Source of the DNA: Clostridia bacterium
GTDB lineage: Bacteria; Bacillota; Clostridia; TANB77; CAG-508
Length of the DNA: 34,589 bases
Assembly: GCA_022792395.1 (NCBI GenBank)
Contig: JAAWAX010000010.1
Coordinates: 1 to 34,589, forward strand
Reading direction: 5' to 3'
The notes beneath the pieces were generated by a model that saw nothing but the letters and a program-made list of their open reading frames with translations, searched no databases and was not told the origin of the DNA. Below, one piece after another: positions 1 through 9,143 of this stretch. Positions within the stretch are counted from its first letter, which is position 1, and the number at the start of each line of letters is the position of its first letter. A program made the translations under genes and the position numbers.

Positions 1-1059
1 ATATTTTTTGATGAAATGCAAGACTGTGTAAGCACAGCAACTTCATTAAAAGCATTTAGAGAAGATGGTAGATATGACGTTATATGTTCAGGCTCCTTAA
101 TGGGAATAAATTATAAAGAAATTGAATCAAATAGTGTTGGCAATAAAGAAGATTATATCATGAATTCTTTGGATTTCGAAGAATTTTTATGGGCTAAAGG
201 ATATACGGATGAACACATTGATGATTTATATAAATGTATGATAAAATTAAAACCATTAAGTGATATACAATACAATGTAATGATGTCTAATTTTAAAGAA
301 TACATGATAGTAGGAGGAATGCCTGCAATCGTAAATCAATTTGTTACCAATAAAAATTTTAGTGGTATCTTAAAAATGCAACAACAAATTTTATTAGATT
401 ATGAAGAAGATATAACAAAATATGCAGGAGGACTAGATAAAACAAAAATATTAAACTGTTATCGAAAAATACCAGTATTTTTAGGCAATGAAAATAAGAA
501 GTTTCAAATATCTAAAATAGCAGATGGAGCTAGAAATAGAGAATATGTTGGTGTAGTTGAATGGCTTGCAAATGCTGGAATAGTAAATATTTGTTACGCA
601 ATGGAACAAGCAAGTCTACCATTAAAAGGAAATTACAATCCTGATAATTATAGATTATACTTTGCGGATACTGGATTATTAATTGGGTCATTAGATGAAG
701 AAGTTCAAGATGACTTAAGAAATAATGAAAATATGAATACTTATAAAGGTGCTTTATATGAAAATATAGTAGGAGATATGTTAGTAAAAGCAGGATATGA
801 TTTATATTTCTATAGAGACGATAGTAAAAAACTTGAAATGGATTTTATGGTTAGAGATACAAATTCTTTAATTCCTATTGAAGTAAAAGCAAATGATAAT
901 GCGACAATTTCACTTAATAATTTGATTAGTAACAATTTATACAAAGATATCAAATATGGAATAAAATTATGTAATAGAAATATAGGATTTAACGGCAAAT
1001 TTTATACTTTCCCCTATTTCTTAACATTTCTTTTGAAAAGATATCTAAAAGAAAAATAA
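1..1059 (+). CDS. DUF4143-family ATP-binding protein, 5' end outside the window
   Basis: C-terminal two thirds of an AAA-type ATPase with a DUF4143 tail. The frame is open to the window edge, and the first residues (IFFDE) form a Walker B strand, so the P-loop lies upstream. The Q-D/S-G-S segment after it (CSGSLMG) is the sensor region typical of the family. The C-terminal part (YENIVGDMLVKAGY, then FYRDDSKKLEMDF and PIEVKA) has the D/E-x-K arrangement of a PD-(D/E)xK nuclease-like fold, as in DUF4143. Such proteins are common, poorly understood, and often sit in accessory or defence regions. The family call is good; the biological role is unknown. A hairpin follows the stop directly. Confidence 0.8.
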   Translation: MFFDEMQDCVSTATSLKAFREDGRYDVICSGSLMGINYKEIESNSVGNKEDYIMNSLDFEEFLWAKGYTDEHIDDLYKCMIKLKPLSDIQYNVMMSNFKEYMIVGGMPAIVNQFVTNKNFSGILKMQQQILLDYEEDITKYAGGLDKTKILNCYRKIPVFLGNENKKFQISKIADGARNREYVGVVEWLANAGIVNICYAMEQASLPLKGNYNPDNYRLYFADTGLLIGSLDEEVQDDLRNNENMNTYKGALYENIVGDMLVKAGYDLYFYRDDSKKLEMDFMVRDTNSLIPIEVKANDNATISLNNLISNNLYKDIKYGIKLCNRNIGFNGKFYTFPYFLTFLLKRYLKEK

Positions 1060-1069
1060 AAATATAAAA

Positions 1070-1112
1070 GGTGGGCAAAGAGAAGTTTTTTAAAAAATTC
1101 TTTTTACCCACC
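1070..1112. terminator. Hairpin terminator after the DUF4143 gene
   Basis: GGTGGG at 1070-1075 pairs with CCCACC at 1107-1112, with a weaker AAA/TTT continuation. T-rich tails lie on both sides, the minus-strand one being longer, so it may work in both directions. Confidence 0.6.
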
Positions 1113-1623
1113 TTCAATTTTAGGCATAAACCTAAAAATTTAAAGCATTATTCATCAACTTAACTGCATCACCAAAACCAGTCCTATAATGCTTCTCATT
1201 CCAATAAATACAATGTTGTAAAAAATCATAATAACTTAAATATAATTGGGCTCAATTTGGGCACACTATAACCAATTTGGAAGTTTTTACCATAAGGAAT
1301 ATCCCCTTATAAGTAATTTTTAATACAGAAATTTTACTGAAAAACAGTAAGATTTCTTTTTTTATATTAGCATAAAGAATTTGATTTCTTGCTAGAGTCT
1401 ACTTTTTGTATATTAGTTTAATTTTTTAAGTATAAATAGTTAAATGTCAATAGTTATGGGGTATTCAAGATATGAATATGTATATTGAAGTAGGTTATGC
1501 TTATAATAATTTCTTCTGGAGGAATTAGAAGGATAAAGTAAAATTTTTAGAAAATATTGCAAGTAAAACATATGTTTGATAATATGTAGAAAATAAATTT
1601 TGATAATAAAGTTTGAAAAAAAT
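1113..1623. other. Gene-poor gap with a decayed reading-frame tail
   Basis: No intact gene is visible. On the minus strand 1251-1132 stays open for 39 codons and ends in a protein-like stretch (YWNEKHYRTGFGDAVKLMNN), preceded in frame by a stop. It looks like the tail of a decayed gene that I cannot assign. The rest is AT-rich and holds only the terminator at 1328-1364. Confidence 0.35.
1328..1364 (+). terminator. Rho-independent terminator
   Basis: A 12-bp stem (1328-1339 with 1345-1356, one G-U pair) closes an AAAAA loop and is followed by seven T. No intact plus-strand gene precedes it closely, which suggests a gene has been lost upstream. Confidence 0.8.
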
Positions 1624-1624
1624 G

Positions 1625-1653
1625 TTGATCTTTTTATTAAAATATTTTATAAT
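1625..1653 (+). promoter_or_regulatory. Sigma-A promoter of the GATC methyltransferase
   Basis: TTGATC (1625-1630), 17-bp spacer, TATAAT (1648-1653). It lies inside the longest possible reading frame of the methylase and so supports the downstream start at 1724. Confidence 0.65.
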
Positions 1654-1723
1654 AAATTTTAGAAAAGATCTTTACAAAACATATAAAAAAATATATAATA
1701 TCAAAGTAGAAAGGATGTGCAAA

Positions 1724-2927
1724 ATGGAAAAAACAATATGTGAGTTATTTGCAGGTGTTGGGGGATTTAGAGTAGGACTAGAAAAATCAGATTCTAATTG
1801 GACTACTGTTTGGGCTAATCAATGGGAACCAGGAAAGAAAAATCAACATGCATTTGATTGTTATGTATCACATTTTGGAAAAAATGAAAATTATATAAAT
1901 GAGGATATAGCAAGTATAGATAAAAAAGATATACCAAATCATAATTTATTAGTCGGAGGATTTCCATGTCAAGATTATTCAGTAGCAAGAACTGGCGCAA
2001 AAGGAATAGAAGGAAAAAAAGGTGTGCTTTGGTGGCAAATAAGAGACATTTTAGAAGAAAAATCACCGAAATTTGTTCTTCTTGAAAATGTAGATAGATT
2101 ATTAAAATCACCAGCTAGCCAAAAAGGTAGGGATTTTGGAGTAATCCTAGCTTGCTTTAACGATTTAGGATATACAGTTGAATGGAGAGTTATAAATGCT
2201 GCTGAATATGGATTTGCTCAAAGAAGAAGAAGAACTTTTATATTTGCTTGCAAGAATACCACAAATTATTATCATTATATTGAAAAAGAAAAGTTAGAAA
2301 ATATTATTCATAAAAATCGGATTTTTTATAAAACAATTTGATATAGGAAGTACTCTTAAGGGGAAAGAATATGAGTTCAAGTATAATGATGTATATGATG
2401 TATCAGAGCATTTCAAATTAGATTTTAAAAATGCTGGTGTGATGAGAAATGGAAAAATTTATACTGAAGATGTAAATCCTGTAGAAGTTAAATATACATC
2501 ATTAAATAAAATTGTAGAAAAGGATGGCGTTGAAGATAAGTATTATTTAGGTGATAATTTAGAAAAATGGAATTATTTAAAAGGTGCAAAAGATATATTA
2601 AGAAAAGCTGGAACTCCACATGAATATCATTTTAGAGAAGGAGCAATAGCTTTTCCAGATTCTTTAGAAAAGCCTGCTAGAACTATGCTAACAAGTGAAG
2701 GTAGCTTAAATAGAAGTACACATGTTATAGAAGATCCCAAAAGCAAATGTTATAGAATATTAACGCCATTAGAAACAGAGAGAATAAATGGATTCCCTGA
2801 TAATTGGACAGATACAGGAATGCCACAAAATTTTAGATATTTTTGTATGGGAAATGCATTAGTGGTTGGACTTATAGAAAAAATGGGAATAAGATTAAAT
2901 GAAATATTTGAAAAAGAAGGAAATTAA
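1724..2927 (+). CDS. DNA (cytosine-5) methyltransferase, GATC type, interrupted by a +1 shift at CGG
   Basis: Modification enzyme of a type II system, paired with the Sau3AI-like nuclease that follows convergently; GATC specificity is inferred from that partner. Start 1724 is chosen for the AGAAAGG ribosome site and because a promoter lies just upstream. m5C motifs: FAGVGG (I, residues 9-14), PCQ with catalytic Cys82 (IV), ENV 121-123 (VI), QRRRR 166-170 (VIII), then after the break the target-recognition region and IX-X (RTMLTSEG, GNAL). The zero frame ends at 2341. The break is at the in-frame CGG 2318-2320: skipping C2318 gives HKN-GFFIKQF, where the family has a conserved Gly before F/I-F, and restores a 400-residue protein. 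If not shifted, the halves would be a 205-residue motif I-VIII protein and a TRD/IX-X protein, recalling naturally split methylases such as M.AquI, but no convincing ribosome site precedes the second half. Confidence 0.85.
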
Positions 2928-2966
2928 ATTCCTTCTTTCTTCAACAAAAAATATAACCTGCCATAA

Positions 2967-4352
2967 TTATTCTCCTCCTATTTGTTGTTTTATATAACTT
3001 GCATTTAACCAAAAACATTTTTTTATTGCTTGTTTACCATCCAATGTTGGATAAGTATCTTGAGCATTTCTAGCATGAGGTCTAACATGTAATATGGAAC
3101 TCTCTGATATTTTTGGTAAATTGTCATATTGATTATTTTTTATTCTTTCAATCGTATCTTCCCACACTCTTTTTATTTCAGTATTTAAATCTTTTTCGGG
3201 TACATTCCAAAACATTGCTTTTTTAAAAATTAATATATCATTATCTGTATATTGATATACTATAAATAAATATTTGGTAGTTGAAAAAGTTTCGTAAAGT
3301 TCAGAATCTAACCAGTTTTCTTTTACAATTTCAGTATATTTAAAAGTAGGAAAAGACATAGATTCTTTTGGCATACCATCAGGTCTTAACCTGATAGCCT
3401 TTATTTTTATATTAGCTTTTTCAAATTCTTCGATTTTTTCATTGACTACTTCTAACATTCCTTTCGCTAATAGATATGTAAAAGATTTGTTAGAAACTTG
3501 ATATGGAATATCAAATTTATGCTTTAAAAATTCAATCTCCTGATTATAATAAGGTTCAAGTTTACTAATAATATATTGTTCTAAAGTCTTTTCTTTTAAG
3601 ATATTAGCATCTTTAATGACTGATTCATATTCTTCTGTTTTATTTACGATATAGTGATTTAAGATATATGACATGTAAGAATTTTTCAAACAGAAGGCTC
3701 TTTGCATTGCTTTTTTATTACTAAATGGTTGTTCTCTTAAAGAGTTTGCATTCGCACCTTTCGTACAAGCACCTAAATAATTTGTATCTCCTTCTGATAT
3801 TTCCTCTGCCCTACCACTTTTTATTTTATCTATAATTATTTTATAATCATTTTTTATTATTTCTAAATCTTCTTTTGGTAATTGAAACAGTTTAATGTAA
3901 TTTATGAAATAATCTAATCTTTCTTTATTAGGTTCATATAAATAATAAATTAAGAGCATTAATGCACATTTTTCATATACATGGCTTTTTAAAAAGTCTT
4001 CTTCCTCATAGTCTTTCATGTAGTTAATAATTGTAAGTACTAACCTTTCTTTTGCTCTTAAATCACCATTAGATTTTACAGTATATGGTGTAACTTTTAA
4101 TTCCACTCCTGCTTCATTAAAATCTGCTTCTGATTTGCTATTTATATCATAAAAGAAAAAATGTTTTTCAATTAATTGACCTAAAGAGCCTTTTGACCTA
4201 GGATTGTTATAATATTGGAATACGGCATCTCTATCTTCATCTGTAATATTGGGGTCGTTTAATAAGACCTCTTTAAACGTTTTTTCTTTTAAATTAAGAG
4301 CATATTGTGCAATTGATTCTTTTGAACTTCTTATATAAGGTAAATTGTCCAT
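2967..4352 (-). CDS. Sau3AI/MutH-family type II restriction endonuclease (GATC)
   Basis: Cuts unmodified DNA, by family at GATC. The 461 residues match the usual two-domain length (Sau3AI has 489). The N-terminal catalytic MutH-like domain shows GSLGQLIEKHFF, then SEADFNEAGVELKVTPY, which supplies the E...D...E-x-K metal site. The C-terminal domain (IRLRPDGMPKES, then the stretch ending in YLFIVYQY) is the second MutH-like, DNA-sensing half. Start is ATG 4352 with AAAGGAG upstream. The gene is complete and looks functional, so the cell needs the neighbouring methylase, which is readable only through a CGG frameshift. Several GATC sites occur in this window, including within the methylase region. 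Confidence 0.85.
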   Translation of the reverse strand: MDNLPYIRSSKESIAQYALNLKEKTFKEVLLNDPNITDEDRDAVFQYYNNPRSKGSLGQLIEKHFFFYDINSKSEADFNEAGVELKVTPYTVKSNGDLRAKERLVLTIINYMKDYEEEDFLKSHVYEKCALMLLIYYLYEPNKERLDYFINYIKLFQLPKEDLEIIKNDYKIIIDKIKSGRAEEISEGDTNYLGACTKGANANSLREQPFSNKKAMQRAFCLKNSYMSYILNHYIVNKTEEYESVIKDANILKEKTLEQYIISKLEPYYNQEIEFLKHKFDIPYQVSNKSFTYLLAKGMLEVVNEKIEEFEKANIKIKAIRLRPDGMPKESMSFPTFKYTEIVKENWLDSELYETFSTTKYLFIVYQYTDNDILIFKKAMFWNVPEKDLNTEIKRVWEDTIERIKNNQYDNLPKISESSILHVRPHARNAQDTYPTLDGKQAIKKCFWLNASYIKQQIGGE

Positions 4353-4468
4353 AATATTCTCCTTTTAGCGTATTATACAGGAAATTGTAGAAATGAGCAA
4401 GGATATGTAGAAAAATTGTAAAAAATGTAATAAGATACAGATAAATTAAAAGAATAAATTTTAGGGCT

Positions 4469-4609
4469 ATGCTTACAAAAAATAAATGTTTAATTTGTGG
4501 AGATACAATTGAATCAAAAAGTGTTCATGCTTTGGTATCTTGCAAATGTGAATCGTGTTGTATTGATGGTGGGAGTTATTATGCTCATATAGGTGCAAAA
4601 GATTTTTAG
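4469..4609 (+). CDS. Small zinc-ribbon protein, DUF7695-like
   Basis: A 46-residue ORF starting at 4469 with Cys pairs C7-x2-C10 and C25-x-C27, plus C30/C31. Its pattern (KCLICGDTIESKS...VSCKCESC, then IDGG) resembles small phage and island proteins of the form C-x2-CGDxIESKxxHDFVxCKCG...AVDGG, which I recall as DUF7695. The ribosome site is weak (TTAGGG, short spacing). It probably binds zinc; its function is unknown. Confidence 0.55.
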   Translation: MLTKNKCLICGDTIESKSVHALVSCKCESCCIDGGSYYAHIGAKDF

Positions 4610-4702
4610 TGGAATAGTTAAAATTTTGGATAATGGAACAGAAATTAAAGATAATGACTAATATGAAAAATAAAAGAAAATCTAGGAGATAAATATAAAA
4701 AA

Positions 4703-6238
4703 ATAGAATTAGAACAAAATGAAATTAATGGATATAAAATTAAATTATATAATCGAATTTCATATTCTGAAGATACATGGAGTAATTTTTGGCAAGTTAA
4801 GGAAATCGATAATAAAAATACAATTAAGAAAAAGTCATCTAATAATTACATAGCATTTATATATAGTGAAAATAATATATTTTGCGTGACAACAAATACG
4901 GCATATAATGATATAATTAAAAATATAGTATATTTCTATGGTGTATATATAATATCATTTTTTATCAAAGATGAAGATAAAATAAGAAGTGCAACTTATA
5001 ACAATATAATGAGTAATTTTTTAGGAGGTAGTGAATATTTAGGAGAAGGATATCAGTCTACTGTTGATAGGTATTGGAATCGTATTAATACTAATTTAAT
5101 GGCTGAATTAGATAGGAAAAGACTTTATAAAGAATTTGGACTAGAAAATAAAAGAAAAATCTCAAAAGTAAGATGTGATGCAAAAGATAGTTTTACAATT
5201 TGTAGTAAAATAGATATAAATCAGTTAATAATTGTTATTAAGAAACTAGATGAAATATCTACAGAAGAATTAATAGATAAATTTAATACAATAGAAAAAA
5301 TTAAAGATGAAAATTATGAAGAGAAACTAAAACAACAACTTATACAAAAAATATATAATGACTATAAGGAAGATAAGTTAGATATATGTATTTTACACAA
5401 GAACATAGAAGTTTTTTTCGGAAGTATGTACTATAGTTTTATGTATGAAACAAATCAAATACATAATTGCAATACTATTCCTAACAATAATGATTTAAAG
5501 AAGGTTTTGGATGAATTAAAAGTAGATTCACAAGAAGAGATGAGCAATACTATAAAAAAATTGCAATTAATATGTTTTGATGCAGATGAAAATGTAGAAA
5601 TTTCTGAAAATCTAGAGGCATATATAAATATGACAATAGAATATAACAATAAAGAATATTTATTTCAAAATAAAATGTGGTACCAACTGACAGATAATTA
5701 TATTACAAATTTAAACAAAGTATTTAAATTTATTAAAAATAGTTTCTCTGAAGAAAAAATAAAATTTAAGGAATGGACAAATCAAACAGAAACACAATAT
5801 ATAGAATTATATGATAATGAAGATGATTTTTATAAAATACATCCAAAACGAGAAGCTGGAATTGAAATTTGCGATTTAATGTATATTGATCGAAAAAATG
5901 AAGAAATAAAGATGTTATTTCTAAAAGATGGATTTGGAACTAGTACAAGAGATTTAGCAATACAAGTAACCATGGGAATAAAAAGATTCTTATCAATTTT
6001 AAGAGATGATAAAAGGTTAAGTAATTTTTATAAAAAATATATAAAAGAAAAATCACCAAATTATAACTATAAAGAGTTTAAAAAAGAAATAATTGCTTTT
6101 AATAAAAATGCTGTTATGGTTTATAAATTGCCAAAGGGAAGTAAAGAAACATCTAATATAGGAAAGCAAAGCGTAGTATTTGCAAAAAATGAAATTGAAA
6201 TGTTAGGAACTTGTAAATTTACAATAAAACAATTATAA
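4703..6238 (+). CDS. DUF6119/TIGR04141-like sporadically distributed protein, start uncertain
   Basis: About 511 residues if read from 4703; the frame is open from 4667. The first ordinary start codon is GTG 4886, but the 60 codons before it look coding (GYKIKLYNRISYSED, then NNYIAFIYSENNIFCVTTN), matching the N-terminal strand pattern of this family. A good ribosome site (TAGGAGA, 4683-4689) precedes the frame with only AUA 4703 in a suitable place, so either AUA initiates or the 5' end is damaged. The C-terminal IELYDNEDD...GIEICDLM region and the later DGFGTSTRDLAIQVTMG stretch fit the family. These proteins sit in defence islands, often near restriction genes; the function is unknown. No CGG explains the missing start. 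Confidence 0.5.
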   Translation: MELEQNEINGYKIKLYNRISYSEDTWSNFWQVKEIDNKNTIKKKSSNNYIAFIYSENNIFCVTTNTAYNDIIKNIVYFYGVYIISFFIKDEDKIRSATYNNIMSNFLGGSEYLGEGYQSTVDRYWNRINTNLMAELDRKRLYKEFGLENKRKISKVRCDAKDSFTICSKIDINQLIIVIKKLDEISTEELIDKFNTIEKIKDENYEEKLKQQLIQKIYNDYKEDKLDICILHKNIEVFFGSMYYSFMYETNQIHNCNTIPNNNDLKKVLDELKVDSQEEMSNTIKKLQLICFDADENVEISENLEAYINMTIEYNNKEYLFQNKMWYQLTDNYITNLNKVFKFIKNSFSEEKIKFKEWTNQTETQYIELYDNEDDFYKIHPKREAGIEICDLMYIDRKNEEIKMLFLKDGFGTSTRDLAIQVTMGIKRFLSILRDDKRLSNFYKKYIKEKSPNYNYKEFKKEIIAFNKNAVMVYKLPKGSKETSNIGKQSVVFAKNEIEMLGTCKFTIKQL

Positions 6239-6262
6239 TTAAAATAGGTAAAGCAAAAATTT

Positions 6263-6328
6263 GAGAGTATCGTAAAAGTTGTGTAAATCAGATTTCCTTA
6301 CGATTTACACAACTTTTATGATACTCTC
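6263..6328. terminator. Long inverted repeat between convergent genes
   Basis: A 27-nt arm (6263-6289) pairs with 6302-6328 with a single wobble-type mismatch around a 12-nt loop. The right arm touches the stop codon of the OLD-like gene. On the minus strand the stem is followed by AAATTTTT. It is unusually long for a simple terminator. Confidence 0.7.
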
Positions 6329-8154
6329 TAACCTAATGTATTTTTAAGTTCTGTATGAGCAATATTTAAAATTGTTTTATTTTCAATATCTACTGAAATC
6401 CTAATTTTTACCTCTACAATTTCACCTTTTTCAGTATTAGAACTCTGATGCATTTCAAAATAATATATATTATTCTCCGTATTAACAAATTCACAGTTTC
6501 CTCCACCAGATACAAAATTATAATTTAAATATTTGCTTTCAATAAATCTTGAAGTTCTTTCGGGATGCTGTGCAATATAATTATCTAATATTTCTCTAGC
6601 AATAGTTTCTTTTGTAGAATTGTTAATCAATTCATATACTTCATCATCATTCTCATCAATATCCTTAAAATATCCTTTAATTGATGAAATTATACTTTTA
6701 ATATTGTTTTCATATTGAGAGTTTATAATCATCTTTTTTCTATCCTTGATAAAACCTTCTACCTCATTTTCTTTAATATATTTTGATAAAAATTCATCTA
6801 AAGTATTTTTTGATTCATCATTCATATTATTTTTCATAGTATTAATAAGTCTTTCTATCTTTTCTATATTTGGAGCTTCCTTGTCTCTGATATCTTTCGC
6901 ATCAATAACAATTACTTTATAATCTGAATATAAATTAGATAATTCTTCACCTAATTCTTTTTTATCATTATCTAGAATTACAACTATTTTTTTATAATGT
7001 AAATCATGTAATATAGATAATAAATGCTTAATTCTTTCAGCTCCACCTACACCCCAACCATAAAAACTACCAGAAGTTTTATAATTAAATTTTTCAAATA
7101 AAGATTGATATCCATATATATCATCAGGTCCTTCTACTAATATCAATTTATCAAGGAAAAATATTTCTTTACTTTTTATATCTTGAAGATATGGTTGTTC
7201 AATAGTATTTAATAACTTATTTACATTTTTAATATTTTCATTTTTTACAGTATAAATACTTGTATTTTCATTTTCTTTATAAAATCTAAAAATTTTTGCA
7301 CCATTATTTAACAAATTTAGATTTATAAAATAAGGAGAGTGCGTACTAATAATAATTTGCTTTGTTTTAGAATGAAATTCCAATCGTTCCATTAATCTTC
7401 GTTGGACATCTGGATGTAAGGCAATTTCTGGTTCATCTATTACAATAGTTGAATTTGGTGGAGCATCATATAAAGATGTTAAAATTACAAATAAATTTAT
7501 AAACCCATCACCCGAACCCGAATTGTTATGTTGAGTATCTCCTTCTTTAAATGAAATATATAAATTATTTGCATCTATTGAATCTAACGACCATTTTGGT
7601 AAATAACCTAAAATTTGTCTTAACTCATAATCAAAAATTTTTTTATTAGATTCTATTATATTTTTAAATCTTCCTCCAATATTATTAGATAAGTTCTCTT
7701 GTCTATAATTATGACCACCATTATTATATAAAAAATTTTCCCAACTTTCGGAATGGGTAGATAAATTTATCCCGATATTTCTTTTAGATGAAAGAATATA
7801 AGCTAAAGGTCTATTATCATATATTTTCTCCCCTTTATTATCAATATATTTATTATGCATAAATGCTGGATTTTCCTGCATACTTACCAATTCTTTACTA
7901 CTTCCATTAGTTAAATCTATTTTAATTAATACACCACCTTCAGATTTAGAATTCCTTATTGTATTTGGAATCATTTCTAAATTATTATTTGCTAAATAAA
8001 GTGTTTCTATAATACTTGATTTCCCACTATTATTAGGTCCTACTAACATATTTAATCCACTACCATTATTAATACCATCTGGAATAGCAAATTCTACTGT
8101 TGCTAAATTTTTAAAACTTCTAATTCCTTTTACACTTAAAGTTGATATAGCCAT
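6328..8154 (-). CDS. OLD-family nuclease: ABC-type ATPase with C-terminal Toprim domain
   Basis: 608 residues. Walker A GPNNSGKSS (39-47), signature SGSGDG (212-217), Walker B IVIDE (237-241), switch His in THS (271-273), then a Toprim domain with VEGPDD (340-345) and DND (395-397). This is the overcoming-lysogenization-defect architecture, a DNA nuclease controlled by an SMC/Rad50-like ATPase and used in phage defence. No UvrD-type helicase lies beside it, so it is not Gabija; it looks like a stand-alone OLD protein. Start ATG 8154 has GGAGG upstream and its own TTGACT/TATATT promoter, divergent from the nuclease gene at 8303. Confidence 0.85.
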   Translation of the reverse strand: MAISTLSVKGIRSFKNLATVEFAIPDGINNGSGLNMLVGPNNSGKSSIIETLYLANNNLEMIPNTIRNSKSEGGVLIKIDLTNGSSKELVSMQENPAFMHNKYIDNKGEKIYDNRPLAYILSSKRNIGINLSTHSESWENFLYNNGGHNYRQENLSNNIGGRFKNIIESNKKIFDYELRQILGYLPKWSLDSIDANNLYISFKEGDTQHNNSGSGDGFINLFVILTSLYDAPPNSTIVIDEPEIALHPDVQRRLMERLEFHSKTKQIIISTHSPYFINLNLLNNGAKIFRFYKENENTSIYTVKNENIKNVNKLLNTIEQPYLQDIKSKEIFFLDKLILVEGPDDIYGYQSLFEKFNYKTSGSFYGWGVGGAERIKHLLSILHDLHYKKIVVILDNDKKELGEELSNLYSDYKVIVIDAKDIRDKEAPNIEKIERLINTMKNNMNDESKNTLDEFLSKYIKENEVEGFIKDRKKMIINSQYENNIKSIISSIKGYFKDIDENDDEVYELINNSTKETIAREILDNYIAQHPERTSRFIESKYLNYNFVSGGGNCEFVNTENNIYYFEMHQSSNTEKGEIVEVKIRISVDIENKTILNIAHTELKNTLG

Positions 8155-8187
8155 TATTTACCTCCTTATAGTAACTGTTCTTTTAAG

Positions 8188-8282
8188 AATATACTAGCAA
8201 ATATTTAAAAAGTCAATACTTTTAAGTACAAACGAATTTTAACGAATATAATATTGTAAAAAAAATGCGTTTATGGTATAGT
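8188..8282. promoter_or_regulatory. Divergent promoters with direct repeats between them
   Basis: Minus strand: TTGACT (8211-8216), 17-bp spacer, TATATT (8188-8193) for the OLD gene. Plus strand: TTGTAA (8254-8259), 17-bp spacer, TATAGT (8277-8282) for the nuclease gene. Between them lies a short direct repeat (ACGAAT, four bases, ACGAAT, about 8230-8246), a possible operator. No controller protein gene is seen here. Confidence 0.6.
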
Positions 8283-8302
8283 AAAAGTGGGAGGAAAATA
8301 AA

Positions 8303-9103
8303 ATGTTATACGCACATGAAAACAATCTAAAAAATAAAATAGTTTCCAATTACAATAACAAAGGGAAAGAAATAAAGGAATTTTATGAAGAAGTATATCT
8401 TAAATACAGAGAACAACTAGAATCTTTCGATTATCTTTCTGAAGATATATCTGTATTCCAAGAAGCTGCTAGATTGATGGATGCCTATCTAATAGAAGTG
8501 GAAACCTTTTCTTCTAAAATGCATATTACTTCTCAATCAAAATTTAGATCCACCTTTATAGAAGAAATTAGTACCTATTTATTTAAGGAATTACCATTAA
8601 TAAAAGATAATACATTTGGTATATACAATAAAAATATATATGCAGGAATGAAAATTAATAATCACATGCATATTGATATTATTTCAAAAGATGTAGATTT
8701 TTGTGTAGGAAAGAAAGTTAATCTAAAAATAGATAATTCACAAACTATACCTACCATTATACCGATTATTTGTGTAGAAGCCAAAACATATTTAGATGCC
8801 ACTATGTTTGGTGAAGTGCAATTTTCAAGTAAACAAATAAAAAATGCATCTCCTAATGTGCAGACATATGTATTAATGGAATATAATGAAGTTTCAAATG
8901 AGAAAATAATTGCTGCTAGATATGATAATAATTTAAATGAAATGTTTGCATTGAGAAATGGATCTAGAAGGACTTCTACTATTATTAGTGCTCCAATAAA
9001 TCCAGAAGCTTTATTAGAGTATTATAAAGAAATAAGAACAGCTATAAACAATACAAAAATTGATGATGTAATCAATAATACAGGAAGATTATTAGATAGA
9101 TAG
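8303..9103 (+). CDS. Type II restriction endonuclease, probably Bpu10I-like
   Basis: 266 residues, no signal or membrane segment. The context argues for a restriction enzyme: it ends 22 bp from the convergent stop of a cytosine methyltransferase. A central segment reads HIDIISKDVDF, then IPIICVEAKTYLDATMFGEV, giving D...(E)-x-K of a PD-(D/E)xK core (VEAK). The overall feel (long helical N-terminus, then core with VEAKTY) fits the Bpu10I family of CC/TNAGC-type enzymes, recalled rather than searched. Start ATG 8303 follows GGGAGG. Site specificity cannot be read from the sequence. Confidence 0.55.
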   Translation: MLYAHENNLKNKIVSNYNNKGKEIKEFYEEVYLKYREQLESFDYLSEDISVFQEAARLMDAYLIEVETFSSKMHITSQSKFRSTFIEEISTYLFKELPLIKDNTFGIYNKNIYAGMKINNHMHIDIISKDVDFCVGKKVNLKIDNSQTIPTIIPIICVEAKTYLDATMFGEVQFSSKQIKNASPNVQTYVLMEYNEVSNEKIIAARYDNNLNEMFALRNGSRRTSTIISAPINPEALLEYYKEIRTAINNTKIDDVINNTGRLLDR

Positions 9104-9111
9104 AAAAGTAA

Positions 9112-9143
9112 AAAAAGGAAACTGTTAATCAGTTTCTTTTTCT
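9112..9143. terminator. Shared terminator of nuclease and methylase
   Basis: GAAACTG (9118-9124), loop TTAAT, CAGTTTC (9130-9136), then a T run on the plus strand and AAAAAAG reading as U-tail on the minus strand. It overlaps the methylase stop codon. Confidence 0.75.

Noticed and set aside
1613..1723. N-terminal extension of the methylase starting at 1613.
   Set aside because: A good promoter lies inside it and the family sequence starts at 1724 with its own ribosome site.
2311..2327. The methylase break as a simple homopolymer sequencing slip (A5 or T6 run).
   Set aside because: Removing C2318 gives a better family match (GFF) than removing an A or T, and the same C-before-GG form recurs in five other places that have no homopolymer.
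2371..2421. A 16-codon Met/Ser-rich ORF after a strong AAGGGGA site.
   Set aside because: It lies inside the shifted methylase frame, which is clearly coding; the ribosome-site match is chance.
4663..4690. AGG as a second frameshift codon, joining ATG 4663 to the DUF6119 frame.
   Set aside because: AGG is read in frame as the conserved Arg in the GRDFG motif of the methylase (about 2126-2140), and tRNA-Arg(UCU) can read it.
6328..9103. Gabija (GajA/GajB) system.
   Set aside because: GajA-like OLD protein is present, but no UvrD-type helicase; the neighbour is a small PD-(D/E)xK protein paired with a methylase.
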